A DNA stretch of 32,391 nucleotides from Candidatus Endomicrobium labiotermitis. GTDB taxonomy: Bacteria; Elusimicrobiota; Endomicrobiia; Endomicrobiales; Endomicrobiaceae. The position numbers and the translations under genes are program-made. The DNA is taken from contig WRFE01000014.1 in NCBI GenBank assembly GCA_009778965.1, positions 1-32,391 of the forward strand. The letters run 5' to 3'. Positions 17,043 to 24,576 of the stretch are shown in pieces (positions within the stretch are counted from its first letter, which is position 1; each line of letters opens with the position of its first letter). The notes beneath the pieces were generated by a model that did no database searches, was not told the origin of the DNA, and worked only from the letters and a program-made list of their open reading frames with translations.

Positions 17043-17276
17043 GTGGGCCTGTTAGAAACAGTAAAAATTCATGACTTTAACAAATTTTTAGAATCGTACG
17101 GTTATTATGAACGCCGTCAGACGGGCAGTCATGCTATTTACAAAAAAGATAAAGGCGGCGGCTCAATAACAATTGCTATTCACGGAAAAGAAGTCCCTTT
17201 TTATGTAATAAGGCAGGTAATAGATTTATTGAAAATCACAAGAGAAGAATTTGAAAAAGAAATAAAAGATTTCTAA
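17043..17276 (+). CDS. hicA: HicA-type mRNA interferase toxin
   Basis: 77 residues, typical size. HicA toxins have a double-stranded-RNA-binding-like fold and cleave mRNA. The catalytic His is His30 in RQTGSHAIYKK, with the second family block IAIHGKEVPFYVIRQVIDLL. The start is GTG at 17043, 2 bases after the hicB stop, so the pair is translationally coupled. The first accessory promoter palindrome begins 16 bases after the stop. Confidence 0.88.
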   Translation: MGLLETVKIHDFNKFLESYGYYERRQTGSHAIYKKDKGGGSITIAIHGKEVPFYVIRQVIDLLKITREEFEKEIKDF

Positions 17277-17291
17277 AAACTAAAAACTTAA

Positions 17292-17325
17292 ACGTCAATA
17301 CGTTGTCGCGCCCCTTTGGTATTAT
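17292..17325 (+). promoter_or_regulatory. Palindrome-promoter site P1 (phosphoesterase operon)
   Basis: Palindrome ACGTCA-ATACGT-TGTCGC (17292-17309), then exactly 10 bases (GCCCCTTTGG), then the -10 hexamer TATTAT (17320-17325) preceded by the extended-10 TG. No TTGACA-like -35 is present; the palindrome occupies that place. Three other sites in the window share this layout. The SD AAAGGAGG follows before the ATG at 17354. Confidence 0.75.
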
Positions 17326-17353
17326 ATAGAAAAGACAAAGGAGGCGTTTTTTT

Positions 17354-18031
17354 ATGGCTGATAAAAATGTTTTTGTTTTTGGGGACATTCACGGGCTTAC
17401 TTTATGGAAAAATGTTGTTGAAGATAATCTGTCTGCGGATTTTGTTTTCTTGGGCGATTACTTAGACCCATATCTTGATATACCAGACAAAATACTGCTT
17501 GATAATTTGCGTGAAATTATTAAACTTAAAAAAGACCGCCCAAAAAATGTTGTTTTGCTGTTGGGCAATCACGACTTGCATTATTTCGACAATAAAGCTC
17601 TTAATGCGGGACGCTTTAATTACGAAATTGCCCCTGTCGCGGAAAAACTTTTTATGGACAACAGAAAATTGTTTCAATTTGCTTATCAAAATGGCAAGAC
17701 GATTTTTACGCATGCCGGTATAACAAACGACTGGTTTATAAATGACTTCAAAGGCGACATAAAGAAAAATATCGCCAAACAGTTAAATAATCCCAAAAAC
17801 TCCGAACAGGAAAACACCCTCTATTACGCAAGTGAAAATTTTCGCGGAGGTTTAAACGAAAACGGCGGACCGTTCTGGTCTGATATTTGTGAAATCGGAA
17901 ATGACCCTTTAAAAGACTTCATTCAAGTCGTAGGTCATAACAGAGTTGAGAAAATAGGAAGAATGGAAATATCCGGCGGCAAGATAATTTTTTGCGATTG
18001 TTTGGAAAGTGGAAATTATTTAAAAATATAA
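17354..18031 (+). CDS. Calcineurin-like metallophosphoesterase
   Basis: 225 residues with the full metallophosphoesterase signature: GDIHG (Asp11, His13), GDYLDP (Asp35), GNHD (Asn72, His73), FTHAG (His120) and VVGHN (His195). These bind two metals and should hydrolyse a phosphoester; the layout resembles PPP-type Ser/Thr phosphatase or diadenosine-tetraphosphatase relatives, but the substrate cannot be told. A strong SD (AAAGGAGG) and seven-T spacer precede the ATG. It is the first gene behind site P1 and probably leads an operon with the deiminase and HNH genes, although a 168-base gap with nested repeats separates it from the next gene. Confidence 0.85.
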   Translation: MADKNVFVFGDIHGLTLWKNVVEDNLSADFVFLGDYLDPYLDIPDKILLDNLREIIKLKKDRPKNVVLLLGNHDLHYFDNKALNAGRFNYEIAPVAEKLFMDNRKLFQFAYQNGKTIFTHAGITNDWFINDFKGDIKKNIAKQLNNPKNSEQENTLYYASENFRGGLNENGGPFWSDICEIGNDPLKDFIQVVGHNRVEKIGRMEISGGKIIFCDCLESGNYLKI

Positions 18032-18049
18032 AAGAATCAGTATTGAGCC

Positions 18050-18170
18050 GTCATACTGAGGGACAAACTCCCGAATGTATCCATCTGTTGTTTCCCTCGC
18101 CCCTTGCGGGAGAGGGCAGGGTGAGGGTTGTCTTTGCATGTGTGGATTTTTCACTTTGTTCCAGAATGAC
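18050..18170. repeat. Interspersed GTCAT...ATGAC element with a nested second repeat
   Basis: The outer ends are GTCATACTGAGGGACAAACT (from 18050) and CCAGAATGAC (to 18170). Inside, at 18094-18127, is a GC-rich hairpin repeat (CCCTCGCCCCTTGCGGGAGA, then GGG) that looks inserted into the outer one. It fills the gap between the phosphoesterase and deiminase genes. Such sequences often generate false ORFs. Confidence 0.7.
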
Positions 18171-18199
18171 AAATTAATACATAAAAGGACAATAATATC

Positions 18200-19057
18200 T
18201 TGAAAGAAATTATTTTTACAGCAAAACCCAATAAAGAAGTTGATGAACTTTATCCTGAATTTAAGGAGTTTTATCTTAACTTCAAAAACATCGCAGAGAA
18301 GTACCATACTTGCGAAAGTGTAAGTCTGCCCGATATATGGGTGAGGGATTTTTTGCCCATAGAAAACGTTAAAACCGGCAAGCTGTATAATTTGTTTTAT
18401 GATCCTACTTATAATCGCGGGTTCCTCAAAAATTTTTATGCCAAAATCAGAACGGCAGTAAAAAAAGAATTTCCTAAAGCGCAGGATTTGCCTGTGCGTA
18501 TGGACGGCGGCAACTTAACTGTAAACAGCCAAGGCATAGCTTTTGCTTTTGAAAAGAGCGTAACTGTTAAAAACACTTCATATGAAAATCTTTCCAGCCT
18601 GCTAAAAGAAAGCCTAGGCTTAGCAGATATTGTTTGGCTGCCAAGATTACCCGAAGCGTATGATCCGTTCTGCCATATAGACGGTTTTATGCAGTTTTTG
18701 GGAGATGACATTTTACTTCTAAACAAGTCGTATGATATAGATGAAATCACAAAAAAACATTCGGAGAAGTGTTTTAAAATAATAAATTCAAAGTATCCAA
18801 ATTTAAAAATTATTGAATTACCTGTAAATGTTGAGCCTTATGATACTTTAAGCGCAAAAGGTATATACGTTAATTTCTTAGAAACTTCAAAAGCTGTATT
18901 TGTGCCGCAGTACAATTTACCGCAGGATAAAGAGGTATTTGATATAATAAAAGTACTAACTGCCAAAGATGTTGTAGGCATTGATTGCGAGAAGATATCT
19001 AAATACGCTGGTTCATTGCATTGTTTGACGTCAACACAAATTGTTAAAGGAGATTAA
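18200..19057 (+). CDS. Agmatine/peptidylarginine deiminase-family amidinohydrolase
   Basis: 285 residues of the guanidino-modifying (PAD_porph/agmatine deiminase) fold. Active-site blocks: PDIWVRDFLPI (Asp45, Asp50), RMDGGNLTV (Asp102), CHIDGF (His159, Asp161) and, at the C-terminus, GSLHCLTSTQ with nucleophile Cys275. It would release ammonia or transfer at a guanidino group. It is shorter than typical agmatine deiminases (about 340-370) and lacks some of their blocks, so the substrate is uncertain. The start is TTG at 18200 with AAAGGAC about 9 bases upstream. The HNH gene starts 2 bases after the stop, so the two are co-translated. Confidence 0.8.
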   Translation: MKEIIFTAKPNKEVDELYPEFKEFYLNFKNIAEKYHTCESVSLPDIWVRDFLPIENVKTGKLYNLFYDPTYNRGFLKNFYAKIRTAVKKEFPKAQDLPVRMDGGNLTVNSQGIAFAFEKSVTVKNTSYENLSSLLKESLGLADIVWLPRLPEAYDPFCHIDGFMQFLGDDILLLNKSYDIDEITKKHSEKCFKIINSKYPNLKIIELPVNVEPYDTLSAKGIYVNFLETSKAVFVPQYNLPQDKEVFDIIKVLTAKDVVGIDCEKISKYAGSLHCLTSTQIVKGD

Positions 19058-19059
19058 AT

Positions 19060-19737
19060 ATGGAAATTAAAGATTTACAAGAGTTGATACAAAATGAAAC
19101 CGGAATAGAATTAACCGACGAAGAGGCTAAAGTTCTTTTATATTACTCTGTTGAAAGAAAACAAGATGATCTATGGAAAATCATATTAGATAGTTATGAG
19201 GGCAAGACAAAAAAAGATTTTAACAATAGCCAGGATTATTTTTGGGCTAACAATGATAATAAATTAAAAGATGTAAGAGAGTTCTTTAATAAATTTTTTG
19301 GCAAATTTAATGCAGACACAGAGTTTAAAGATGAAGAAGGAATAGAGAAAAAATACAAGTCCCGTAAAAAAGGATTTGGCGATTTTAAAAATTTCTTGAA
19401 CTGGTATTTTTCACAATATAAAAAGCAACAGGGAAAGTGTTATTATTGTGGGATGGAAGAAAAAGATTTGAAAGACTTGTTGGAGGGAAATAAGAAAAAT
19501 AGCTTTAAATCTAAGAAATTTACAAGCGGAGGATTGCAAATTGAAAGAAAAGTTGCCCCTGACGAATATCATGAAAACTCCGATAACGGATATACAATAG
19601 AAAATTGTGTTTTAGCTTGTGCATTATGCAATAATGCCAAAAGTGATTTGATATCTTCTGATGATTTTATGAAATTTTTTGCCAAACCAATGCAAGATTA
19701 TCTAGAAAAAAGAAAAAAAGAACTTAAAGACAAATAG
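19060..19737 (+). CDS. HNH-type endonuclease
   Basis: 225 residues. A long N-terminal alpha-helical region (1-120, highly charged) precedes a zinc-HNH module: Cys127-x2-Cys130 (CYYCG), the LQIERK strand where DR is usual (Glu162-Arg163), and YTIENCVLACALCNNAKSD with Asn182, Cys187-x2-Cys190, Asn191 and Lys194. The Cys pairs hold structural zinc and the module should nick or cut nucleic acid. No recognition domain is identifiable. It follows the deiminase by 2 bases and ends before a good terminator, so it is the last gene of this unit. A defence or mobile-element nuclease is the likely role. Confidence 0.8.
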   Translation: MEIKDLQELIQNETGIELTDEEAKVLLYYSVERKQDDLWKIILDSYEGKTKKDFNNSQDYFWANNDNKLKDVREFFNKFFGKFNADTEFKDEEGIEKKYKSRKKGFGDFKNFLNWYFSQYKKQQGKCYYCGMEEKDLKDLLEGNKKNSFKSKKFTSGGLQIERKVAPDEYHENSDNGYTIENCVLACALCNNAKSDLISSDDFMKFFAKPMQDYLEKRKKELKDK

Positions 19738-19751
19738 TACTTCCATTAAAC

Positions 19752-19803
19752 AAAACCGTCTTCTTGAGAATAACATAAAACAAGGCGGTTTTCTTTATTT
19801 TTA
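19752..19803 (+). terminator. Rho-independent terminator after the HNH gene
   Basis: AAAACCG (19752-19758) pairs with CGGTTTT (19786-19792), extended inwards by CTTG/CAAG, followed by a T-rich tract CTTTATTTTT. It lies 15 bases after the HNH stop and just before promoter site P2, separating two transcription units. Confidence 0.65.
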
Positions 19804-19807
19804 TGAA

Positions 19808-19841
19808 GCGACATAATGTTGTCGCGATGAAATGGTATTAT
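19808..19841 (+). promoter_or_regulatory. Palindrome-promoter site P2 (ClpX-like operon)
   Basis: Perfect palindrome arms GCGACA and TGTCGC around TAATGT (19808-19825), 10 bases (GATGAAATGG), then TATTAT (19836-19841) with an extended-10 TG. SD GGGAGGA (19866-19872) precedes ATG 19878. An in-frame ATG at 19803 would translate through this site and is rejected as a start. Confidence 0.8.
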
Positions 19842-19877
19842 ATATCCATAACAAGAGTGAAAATAGGGAGGAAGACT

Positions 19878-21434
19878 ATGGAACAGTCTAAAGAGCAGGA
19901 ACAAAAAACTCAAGAAGAAAAAGAAACGTCAAAGAAGCAAGAATTGTCTTATGCAAGCAATAACGATTATTTAGACGATTGCATTGACCTTGTAATGAAA
20001 TTTGACGATGGTAATAAATATGCGAAATACAGCGACTTTATTGCCGATATTGAGAATATAAACTCTAAAGTTACAAACAGCGCAATTAAAATTTCTTTTG
20101 AAGAAAAAATTAAAAATTACAATTTTAGCCCGCTTGAAAAATTTTTATTATGGTTTTTAGGTTTGAATGTTTTTATAGCGCTCAGAAGTTCCGCAGATTA
20201 TTCTAGGCTTCTTCGGCAGTTTATACAAAACGGCAGAGTTAAAAGTTCTGAAGTAATAAACATGCTGAGCGAAACCGGGAATTTAAGAAAAAGCAAATGT
20301 ATTAAGCTTGAAAATGGTGACTTTTGCATAAATAAGGATTTATACGGCTTATTAACAGGAATAAAAAACGCGAAAAAAAGTAAAAATAATATTCAAATGT
20401 CCGTATCCGTAAAAGATAAAATGCCTAAAATGATTTATGAAAAAATAGATAAATACGTAATATCGCAAAATGAGGCAAAAAAGAGTATCAGTTCCGCTGC
20501 TTGCGAACATTTAACAAAATGTAAAATTAACGCCAAGGCTAAAACAGACAAGCTTGATAAAACCAATACTTTAATTATAGGCGGTACAGGCACGGGTAAA
20601 ACGTATCTGTGCCAAGTGCTGGCTGATGTATTGCAGCTGCCTTTCCATTTGGCAGATATGAGCAAAATGAGCGAAAGCGGTTATGTAGGCGATTCCGTTG
20701 ACACCGTAATAACAAGGCTAAGCCGGAAAATTGACGGGTATAGAGGGCAGTTTCCGCCGAGTATTATTTATTTAGACGAGATAGATAAAATTTGCGAGCA
20801 AATGGATTATAAAGGCAGAAGAGATATTGCAGGTACATCTGTTCAGCAGGAGTTATTAAAACTTATAGAAAGTAACAAATACAGTACTTTTGCTACAATG
20901 AGAGTATCAAGTTCAAGCGAGCAGGACATTTCAAACATTATGTTTATAGCGGGCGGCGCGTTTGTGGGCTTGGATAAAATTATAAAAAAGCGTCTGAAAA
21001 TAGAAAGTGATAATAAAAGGCAAATAGGCTTTATTTCTAACACAGCAAGTGAAGAAAGTAATGAAAATATATTGCAAAGAGTAATCCCGCAAGATTTAAT
21101 TGAATACGGTTTTATGCCGGAACTTATAGGACGGTTTTCAAACATAGTAGTTTTAGAACCGTTAAGCGAAGACGATTTAATATCGATTCTTTCAAAATCC
21201 AAAAATAATGTGTTTGAACAATATAAGAAGATATTCAAAGAGCATAATATAGATTTGGAAGCGCAGGAAAACCTGTTTAGGGAAGTAGCGCAAAAAGCTA
21301 TAAAAGCGGGAACCGGCGCCAGAGGTTTAAAAAATATCCTTGCTAAAATATGCGGCGACTATTTGTTTGAAATAGGCGAAAACAAAGATAAAAAAATAAC
21401 GATAACCAACGACGATCTGAAAAGAATTGCTTAA
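19878..21434 (+). CDS. ClpX-like AAA+ unfoldase with a novel N-terminal domain
   Basis: 518 residues. From about residue 185 it is a ClpX core: VISQNEAKK, Walker A GGTGTGKT (235-242), pore loop GYVG (268-271), Walker B YLDEID (about 298-303), the IMFIAGGAF sensor-1 block, the arginine-finger region EYGFMPELIGRF and sensor-2 GTGARGL (near 480). An IGF tripeptide at 383-385 matches the ClpP-docking loop of ClpX, so it may feed ClpP. The first 180 residues are not the zinc-binding domain of ClpX. They hold a charged Glu/Lys/Gln start and a helical part with a hydrophobic stretch (EKFLLWFLGLNVFIAL) that I do not recognise, perhaps a different substrate or adaptor module. Expressed from site P2, with a small gene following. 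Confidence 0.85.
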   Translation: MEQSKEQEQKTQEEKETSKKQELSYASNNDYLDDCIDLVMKFDDGNKYAKYSDFIADIENINSKVTNSAIKISFEEKIKNYNFSPLEKFLLWFLGLNVFIALRSSADYSRLLRQFIQNGRVKSSEVINMLSETGNLRKSKCIKLENGDFCINKDLYGLLTGIKNAKKSKNNIQMSVSVKDKMPKMIYEKIDKYVISQNEAKKSISSAACEHLTKCKINAKAKTDKLDKTNTLIIGGTGTGKTYLCQVLADVLQLPFHLADMSKMSESGYVGDSVDTVITRLSRKIDGYRGQFPPSIIYLDEIDKICEQMDYKGRRDIAGTSVQQELLKLIESNKYSTFATMRVSSSSEQDISNIMFIAGGAFVGLDKIIKKRLKIESDNKRQIGFISNTASEESNENILQRVIPQDLIEYGFMPELIGRFSNIVVLEPLSEDDLISILSKSKNNVFEQYKKIFKEHNIDLEAQENLFREVAQKAIKAGTGARGLKNILAKICGDYLFEIGENKDKKITITNDDLKRIA

Positions 21435-21447
21435 AGGATGCAAAAAA

Positions 21448-21753
21448 ATGAATCATACAGAAAAAACATTAAAGGAAATATTCAAAGTTTCAAAACTAAA
21501 GGATAATACAAAAGGCTTTTTATTATCTAACGGCGAATACATTGATATAAAGAATAACAGTCATTCAACAGCAGCCGCGGAATTAGGTTTAACATTGGAA
21601 GAATTGTTGTTAGAAAATATATTGAGAATTGCCTGCTATAACGGCGAGCTGGAAGTAGAAAAAGCAAAAGATTCTGAAATAACCGCAAAACAAAAAACAG
21701 TAATAGAAGAGTTTGTTAAAAGTAATAAGATTAAAAAAATAAGATATTCCTGA
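21448..21753 (+). CDS. Small protein of unknown function, 101 residues
   Basis: No confident family. The sequence has a strand-rich N-terminal half (GFLLSNGEYIDI), a conserved-looking His (NSHSTAAAELG) and a helical C-terminal half ending ITAKQKTVIEEFVKSNKIK. The order G-h-h-L-x-D/N-G ... His ... QxxxI recalls small proteins found in phages and mobile regions, but this is only a pattern impression. The start ATG 21448 has AAAGGA about 9 bases upstream; the gene begins 13 bases after the ClpX-like stop, so the two are probably co-transcribed. It could be an adaptor, substrate or inhibitor of the unfoldase. Confidence 0.6.
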   Translation: MNHTEKTLKEIFKVSKLKDNTKGFLLSNGEYIDIKNNSHSTAAAELGLTLEELLLENILRIACYNGELEVEKAKDSEITAKQKTVIEEFVKSNKIKKIRYS

Positions 21754-21881
21754 AATTCTTCTTTTTTATATGCTTACTGTATCTTGCAATTGTGGAGATA
21801 TCAAAAAACCTGCTAGAAAGTTGTTAATAAAATGAAAAAATGATAAATTGACTTTAGATAAAAAAGTATTAAGGATTATTT

Positions 21882-23048
21882 ATGAATTTAGAAGCGCTAC
21901 TGCAACAAGTTTTTTTAATTAGCCAAAAATACGATGAGATAGCCGAGCGTACCGGAGAAAACTTTAACATTTTTAACATTCTGCGCGTTTCAAGACTTGA
22001 ACTTCCGCATTCAAATGTTATAGCCGCTTTATTAAATCCAAAAGAACACCATAGCAAAGGCAATACATTTCTAAAACTATTTTTGAAAAAGTTAGATATA
22101 AACGAAACTGAATTTTCCTTAGAAAATGCAAAAGTTAAAACAGAAGTTACTTTGGATAACGGTCGAGTAGATATAGTTATAGAAAGCGGTAAAAAAAGCA
22201 TCTTTATTGAAAATAAAATTGATGCTGACGATCAAAACAAACAACTGGAACGTTATTATAAGCATAAGCCCTATAAACTTTTTTACTTAACTCTAGACGG
22301 TCGAGATGCACGTGAAGAAAGCGCGGGTAATCTTGAAGAGGGACGCGAATATAGCTCAATATCATACGGAGATGAAATTTTACAATGGCTTAAAGAATGC
22401 CTTAAAGAATCTGTAAATTTTCCGATGTTAAGAGAAACCATACAACAATATATTAATTTAATAAAAATATTGACCGGTCAATCAAGGAGTGTTGAAATGT
22501 CAAACGAAATAATAGATATTTTGCTAAAAGATAAAGATAATTATTTAACGGCGTGGGAGCTTCGCGCCGTTGTAGAGACAGCCACGGAAAGAATTATAAA
22601 AGAACACTTTAGTCCTGAAGTTAAAAAAATTGCCGACAAACACAATTTGATTGTTTTAGATAATAATTTGACATCTAAGGACAAACCGCGACATAGCGGT
22701 TTTAATTTGAGCGATGAAAAAAAGCAATGGACTATCCGTTTCCAATTTGAACATAGATGGTCTAATGGTTTTTTATATGGTTTCCCGTCATCTAAATGTG
22801 AACATGTTACTATAAGTTTAAATGAAAATTTAGACAAATATTTAAGAAACAAAGCTCAAGAACTCGGCTATAAATCATCTGATCCATGGTGGCCGCTATT
22901 TAAGTTTATGGAGCCATACGAAAATTGGACTCCTAATGTTTATGCGGAATTGTTAAATCCAAACAATGAAGTATTAAAGAAAATTGAAGGAAAAATAATA
23001 GAGTGTTTAGAGATTATAAAAGATTATAATTCTCAAGTAAACTACTGA
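21882..23048 (+). CDS. PD-(D/E)XK nuclease superfamily protein
   Basis: 388 residues. The N-terminal half matches the PDDEXK_4-type pattern: ELPHSNVIAALLNP (Glu40, His43, Ser44) then the core VDIVIESGKKSIFIENKI with Asp97, Glu110 and Lys112, followed by Gln121...Tyr125 (QLERYY). These would coordinate Mg2+ and cut DNA. The C-terminal half (190-388) has no recognised domain; it contains a Trp-rich stretch (KKQWTIRFQFEHRWSNG; DPWWPLFKFMEPYENW). SD AAGGA at 21871-21875. The 128-base gap upstream shows no P-type palindrome, so it may be read through from the ClpX-like operon or have its own weak promoter. A stand-alone defence nuclease is a plausible guess. Confidence 0.8.
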   Translation: MNLEALLQQVFLISQKYDEIAERTGENFNIFNILRVSRLELPHSNVIAALLNPKEHHSKGNTFLKLFLKKLDINETEFSLENAKVKTEVTLDNGRVDIVIESGKKSIFIENKIDADDQNKQLERYYKHKPYKLFYLTLDGRDAREESAGNLEEGREYSSISYGDEILQWLKECLKESVNFPMLRETIQQYINLIKILTGQSRSVEMSNEIIDILLKDKDNYLTAWELRAVVETATERIIKEHFSPEVKKIADKHNLIVLDNNLTSKDKPRHSGFNLSDEKKQWTIRFQFEHRWSNGFLYGFPSSKCEHVTISLNENLDKYLRNKAQELGYKSSDPWWPLFKFMEPYENWTPNVYAELLNPNNEVLKKIEGKIIECLEIIKDYNSQVNY

Positions 23049-23074
23049 TTATGCTAAAAAATTCATAAACTATA

Positions 23075-23108
23075 GCGTCAATACGTTGTCGCGCCTCCTT
23101 TGTATTAT
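23075..23108 (+). promoter_or_regulatory. Palindrome-promoter site P3
   Basis: Palindrome GCGTCA-ATACGT-TGTCGC (23075-23092), 10 bases (GCCTCCTTTG), -10 TATTAT (23103-23108). It is nearly identical to P1 from the palindrome through the SD. It is followed by AAAGGAGG and an ATG whose third codon is a stop, and then by the membrane-protein gene at 23201. Confidence 0.72.
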
Positions 23109-23128
23109 TTAGAAAAATACAAAGGAGG
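23094..23128. repeat. 13-bp inverted repeat spanning the P3 -10 and the SD
   Basis: CCTCCTTTGTATT (23094-23106) and AATACAAAGGAGG (23116-23128) are perfect inverted copies separated by 9 bases. The left arm contains most of the -10 element and the right arm the Shine-Dalgarno sequence. Site P1 has only a shorter version (CCTTTG/CAAAGG). Confidence 0.75.
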
Positions 23129-23134
23129 TTTTTT

Positions 23135-23143
23135 ATGCAATAG
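23135..23143 (+). other. Two-codon open frame ATG-CAA-TAG behind a near-perfect SD
   Basis: AAAGGAGG (23121-23128), a six-T spacer, then ATG CAA TAG. It is either a relic of a duplicated gene start, given the likeness of this stretch to the start of the phosphoesterase gene, or a deliberate minigene/leader ahead of the membrane-protein gene 58 bases later. No further coding is open in this frame. Confidence 0.35.
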
Positions 23144-23200
23144 TCTTTAATATCTTCTCCAAATATGTCATGCAATTTAATTAAAAATCAGGAGAGTAAA

Positions 23201-23728
23201 ATGAAAAATTTTATTACAAAACATTGTTTTTTAGTTTCGTTTGTCGTTGTTTCAATAATTTGGAGTGTTTTAGTGTATAATCCGCTTTATGAAAGTTCAA
23301 AGGATAGACTTTTAATTAATAGTCTAAATACTTATATGCTGTATGCTAACCCTGACGCTGACATTGTAACCATAAAAAACACTTTAGAAGATATTATATC
23401 TGACAACAGTAATGTGTCAGTTTCAATTACAAAGATATCAGAACCTGATAAAATAATTTACAATAATATCGGCTACAAAGAAAGCCGGTATAAAAATAAA
23501 CCAAGAATATACGGTATAGGCAGCTTTTTTAGAAATGACGAACAATATGAATATAAAATTGCCGGGCAGCATAAGTATATTTTACCTGTGGCGCTTATAA
23601 AGCTATGGTCTTTTTCAATTATACCTGATATTAATAGAATTATATTACTCCAAAGCTTATTTTTCTGGCTTATGGTAGTTTTGTTATGGAATCTGTTATT
23701 GTTTTACAAAAAAGAGGGTATGAAATAA
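23201..23728 (+). CDS. Small membrane protein, function unknown
   Basis: 175 residues. One hydrophobic segment near the N-terminus (about 7-24: HCFLVSFVVVSIIWSVLVY), a polar domain of about 95 residues with mixed strands and helices (25-120) that should face the periplasm, and a hydrophobic C-terminal region (ILPVALIKLWSFSIIP and IILLQSLFFWLMVVLLWNLLLF) giving one or two more helices before a short basic tail. I recognise no family. ATG 23201 is chosen for its SD AGGAG (23190-23194). It lies downstream of promoter site P3 and converges on the HAD gene, with 15 bases between the stops. Confidence 0.65.
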   Translation: MKNFITKHCFLVSFVVVSIIWSVLVYNPLYESSKDRLLINSLNTYMLYANPDADIVTIKNTLEDIISDNSNVSVSITKISEPDKIIYNNIGYKESRYKNKPRIYGIGSFFRNDEQYEYKIAGQHKYILPVALIKLWSFSIIPDINRIILLQSLFFWLMVVLLWNLLLFYKKEGMK

Positions 23729-23743
23729 TAAAGCTGACGGATG

Positions 23744-24562
23744 TTATAATTTTGGCGTAATATTGTCGGAATTTAATATTTTCTTAATATATTTTTCTAA
23801 TTCGCTGTTTTCGCCGTAATCCGCAGGCGCAATAAAATTTACGCGTTTGTCTTTCAGCAAAGTTTCGGCTTCATGTTTTTTTTGCGAGGAGTTTTGGTTA
23901 TATACGGCTATTGAATTGCCGCCTTTATCTTTTAACAGTTTCATACAAGGCACGTCGGTAAAACCGTCTCCTATATAAACCATATTGGTAAACGGAACAT
24001 ATATATCTTTTTTATCGGTAAGTTTGTTTACTTCCCGGTTATTGTTAATATCAAAGCAGCCTTTGCTTATTCTAAACAAAAATTGTGTCTTATTTGTATA
24101 GTTTACTGCGAACGCAGGCCATTTTGGCTCGCCGTTTTGATCGTAAATGTATGAAGATGCGTATATTTGTTTAAATTCGCCTGCAATTTCCGCGCCTTCT
24201 ATCATTTCTTTAAGTCCTGAAGATATGATGTAATGCTCAACCTCTACGCCTAATTTTTTGCCATAAAAGTTAATCCGTTCAAACCAAGTTTTAACGCCGT
24301 TAAAAAACGCTATCTTTCTGCCGCAGCCCGCAAGCGTTTCTTTGGTAAGTTTAACGTTTTTGGAGGCAGCGGCTTTTTCTATGATTTTAAGCATATACAC
24401 AAGTACGGTGTCGGCATTATAATCTTTGGCGTATTCTATAACTTCTTGCCAAAAATCGTCTTTATTTATGCCAAAACTGGGTATTAATTCATTGTCCTGC
24501 ATATTATATGGCAAAAGAGTATCGTCAAAATCATAACAAATGGCAAATTTATTGTTTTTCAT
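23744..24562 (-). CDS. HAD-superfamily phosphatase
   Basis: 272 residues. HAD motif I is YDFDDTLLP (nucleophile Asp11, acid/base Asp13), motif II is YIISSGL (Ser114/115), motif III is the Lys of NKTQF (Lys158), and motif IV is YIGDGFTDVPCM (Asp199, Asp203). A sizeable helical cap lies between motifs I and II (about 20-100). It should be a Mg2+-dependent phosphatase; the Asp13 and the motif IV layout recall phosphoserine-phosphatase relatives, but the substrate is not known. SD AAAAGG lies a few bases upstream. It follows the unknown gene by 14 bases and is probably transcribed with it from site P4. Confidence 0.85.
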   Translation of the reverse strand: MKNNKFAICYDFDDTLLPYNMQDNELIPSFGINKDDFWQEVIEYAKDYNADTVLVYMLKIIEKAAASKNVKLTKETLAGCGRKIAFFNGVKTWFERINFYGKKLGVEVEHYIISSGLKEMIEGAEIAGEFKQIYASSYIYDQNGEPKWPAFAVNYTNKTQFLFRISKGCFDINNNREVNKLTDKKDIYVPFTNMVYIGDGFTDVPCMKLLKDKGGNSIAVYNQNSSQKKHEAETLLKDKRVNFIAPADYGENSELEKYIKKILNSDNITPKL

Positions 24563-24576
24563 ATATTTTATACCTT

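Noticed and set aside
17992-18177. + strand open frame after the phosphoesterase
   Set aside because: It consists mostly of the nested interspersed repeats and overlaps the end of a well-supported gene.
19803-19877. Upstream ATG for the ClpX-like gene
   Set aside because: It would translate through the palindrome and the -10 box; ATG 19878 has a strong SD.
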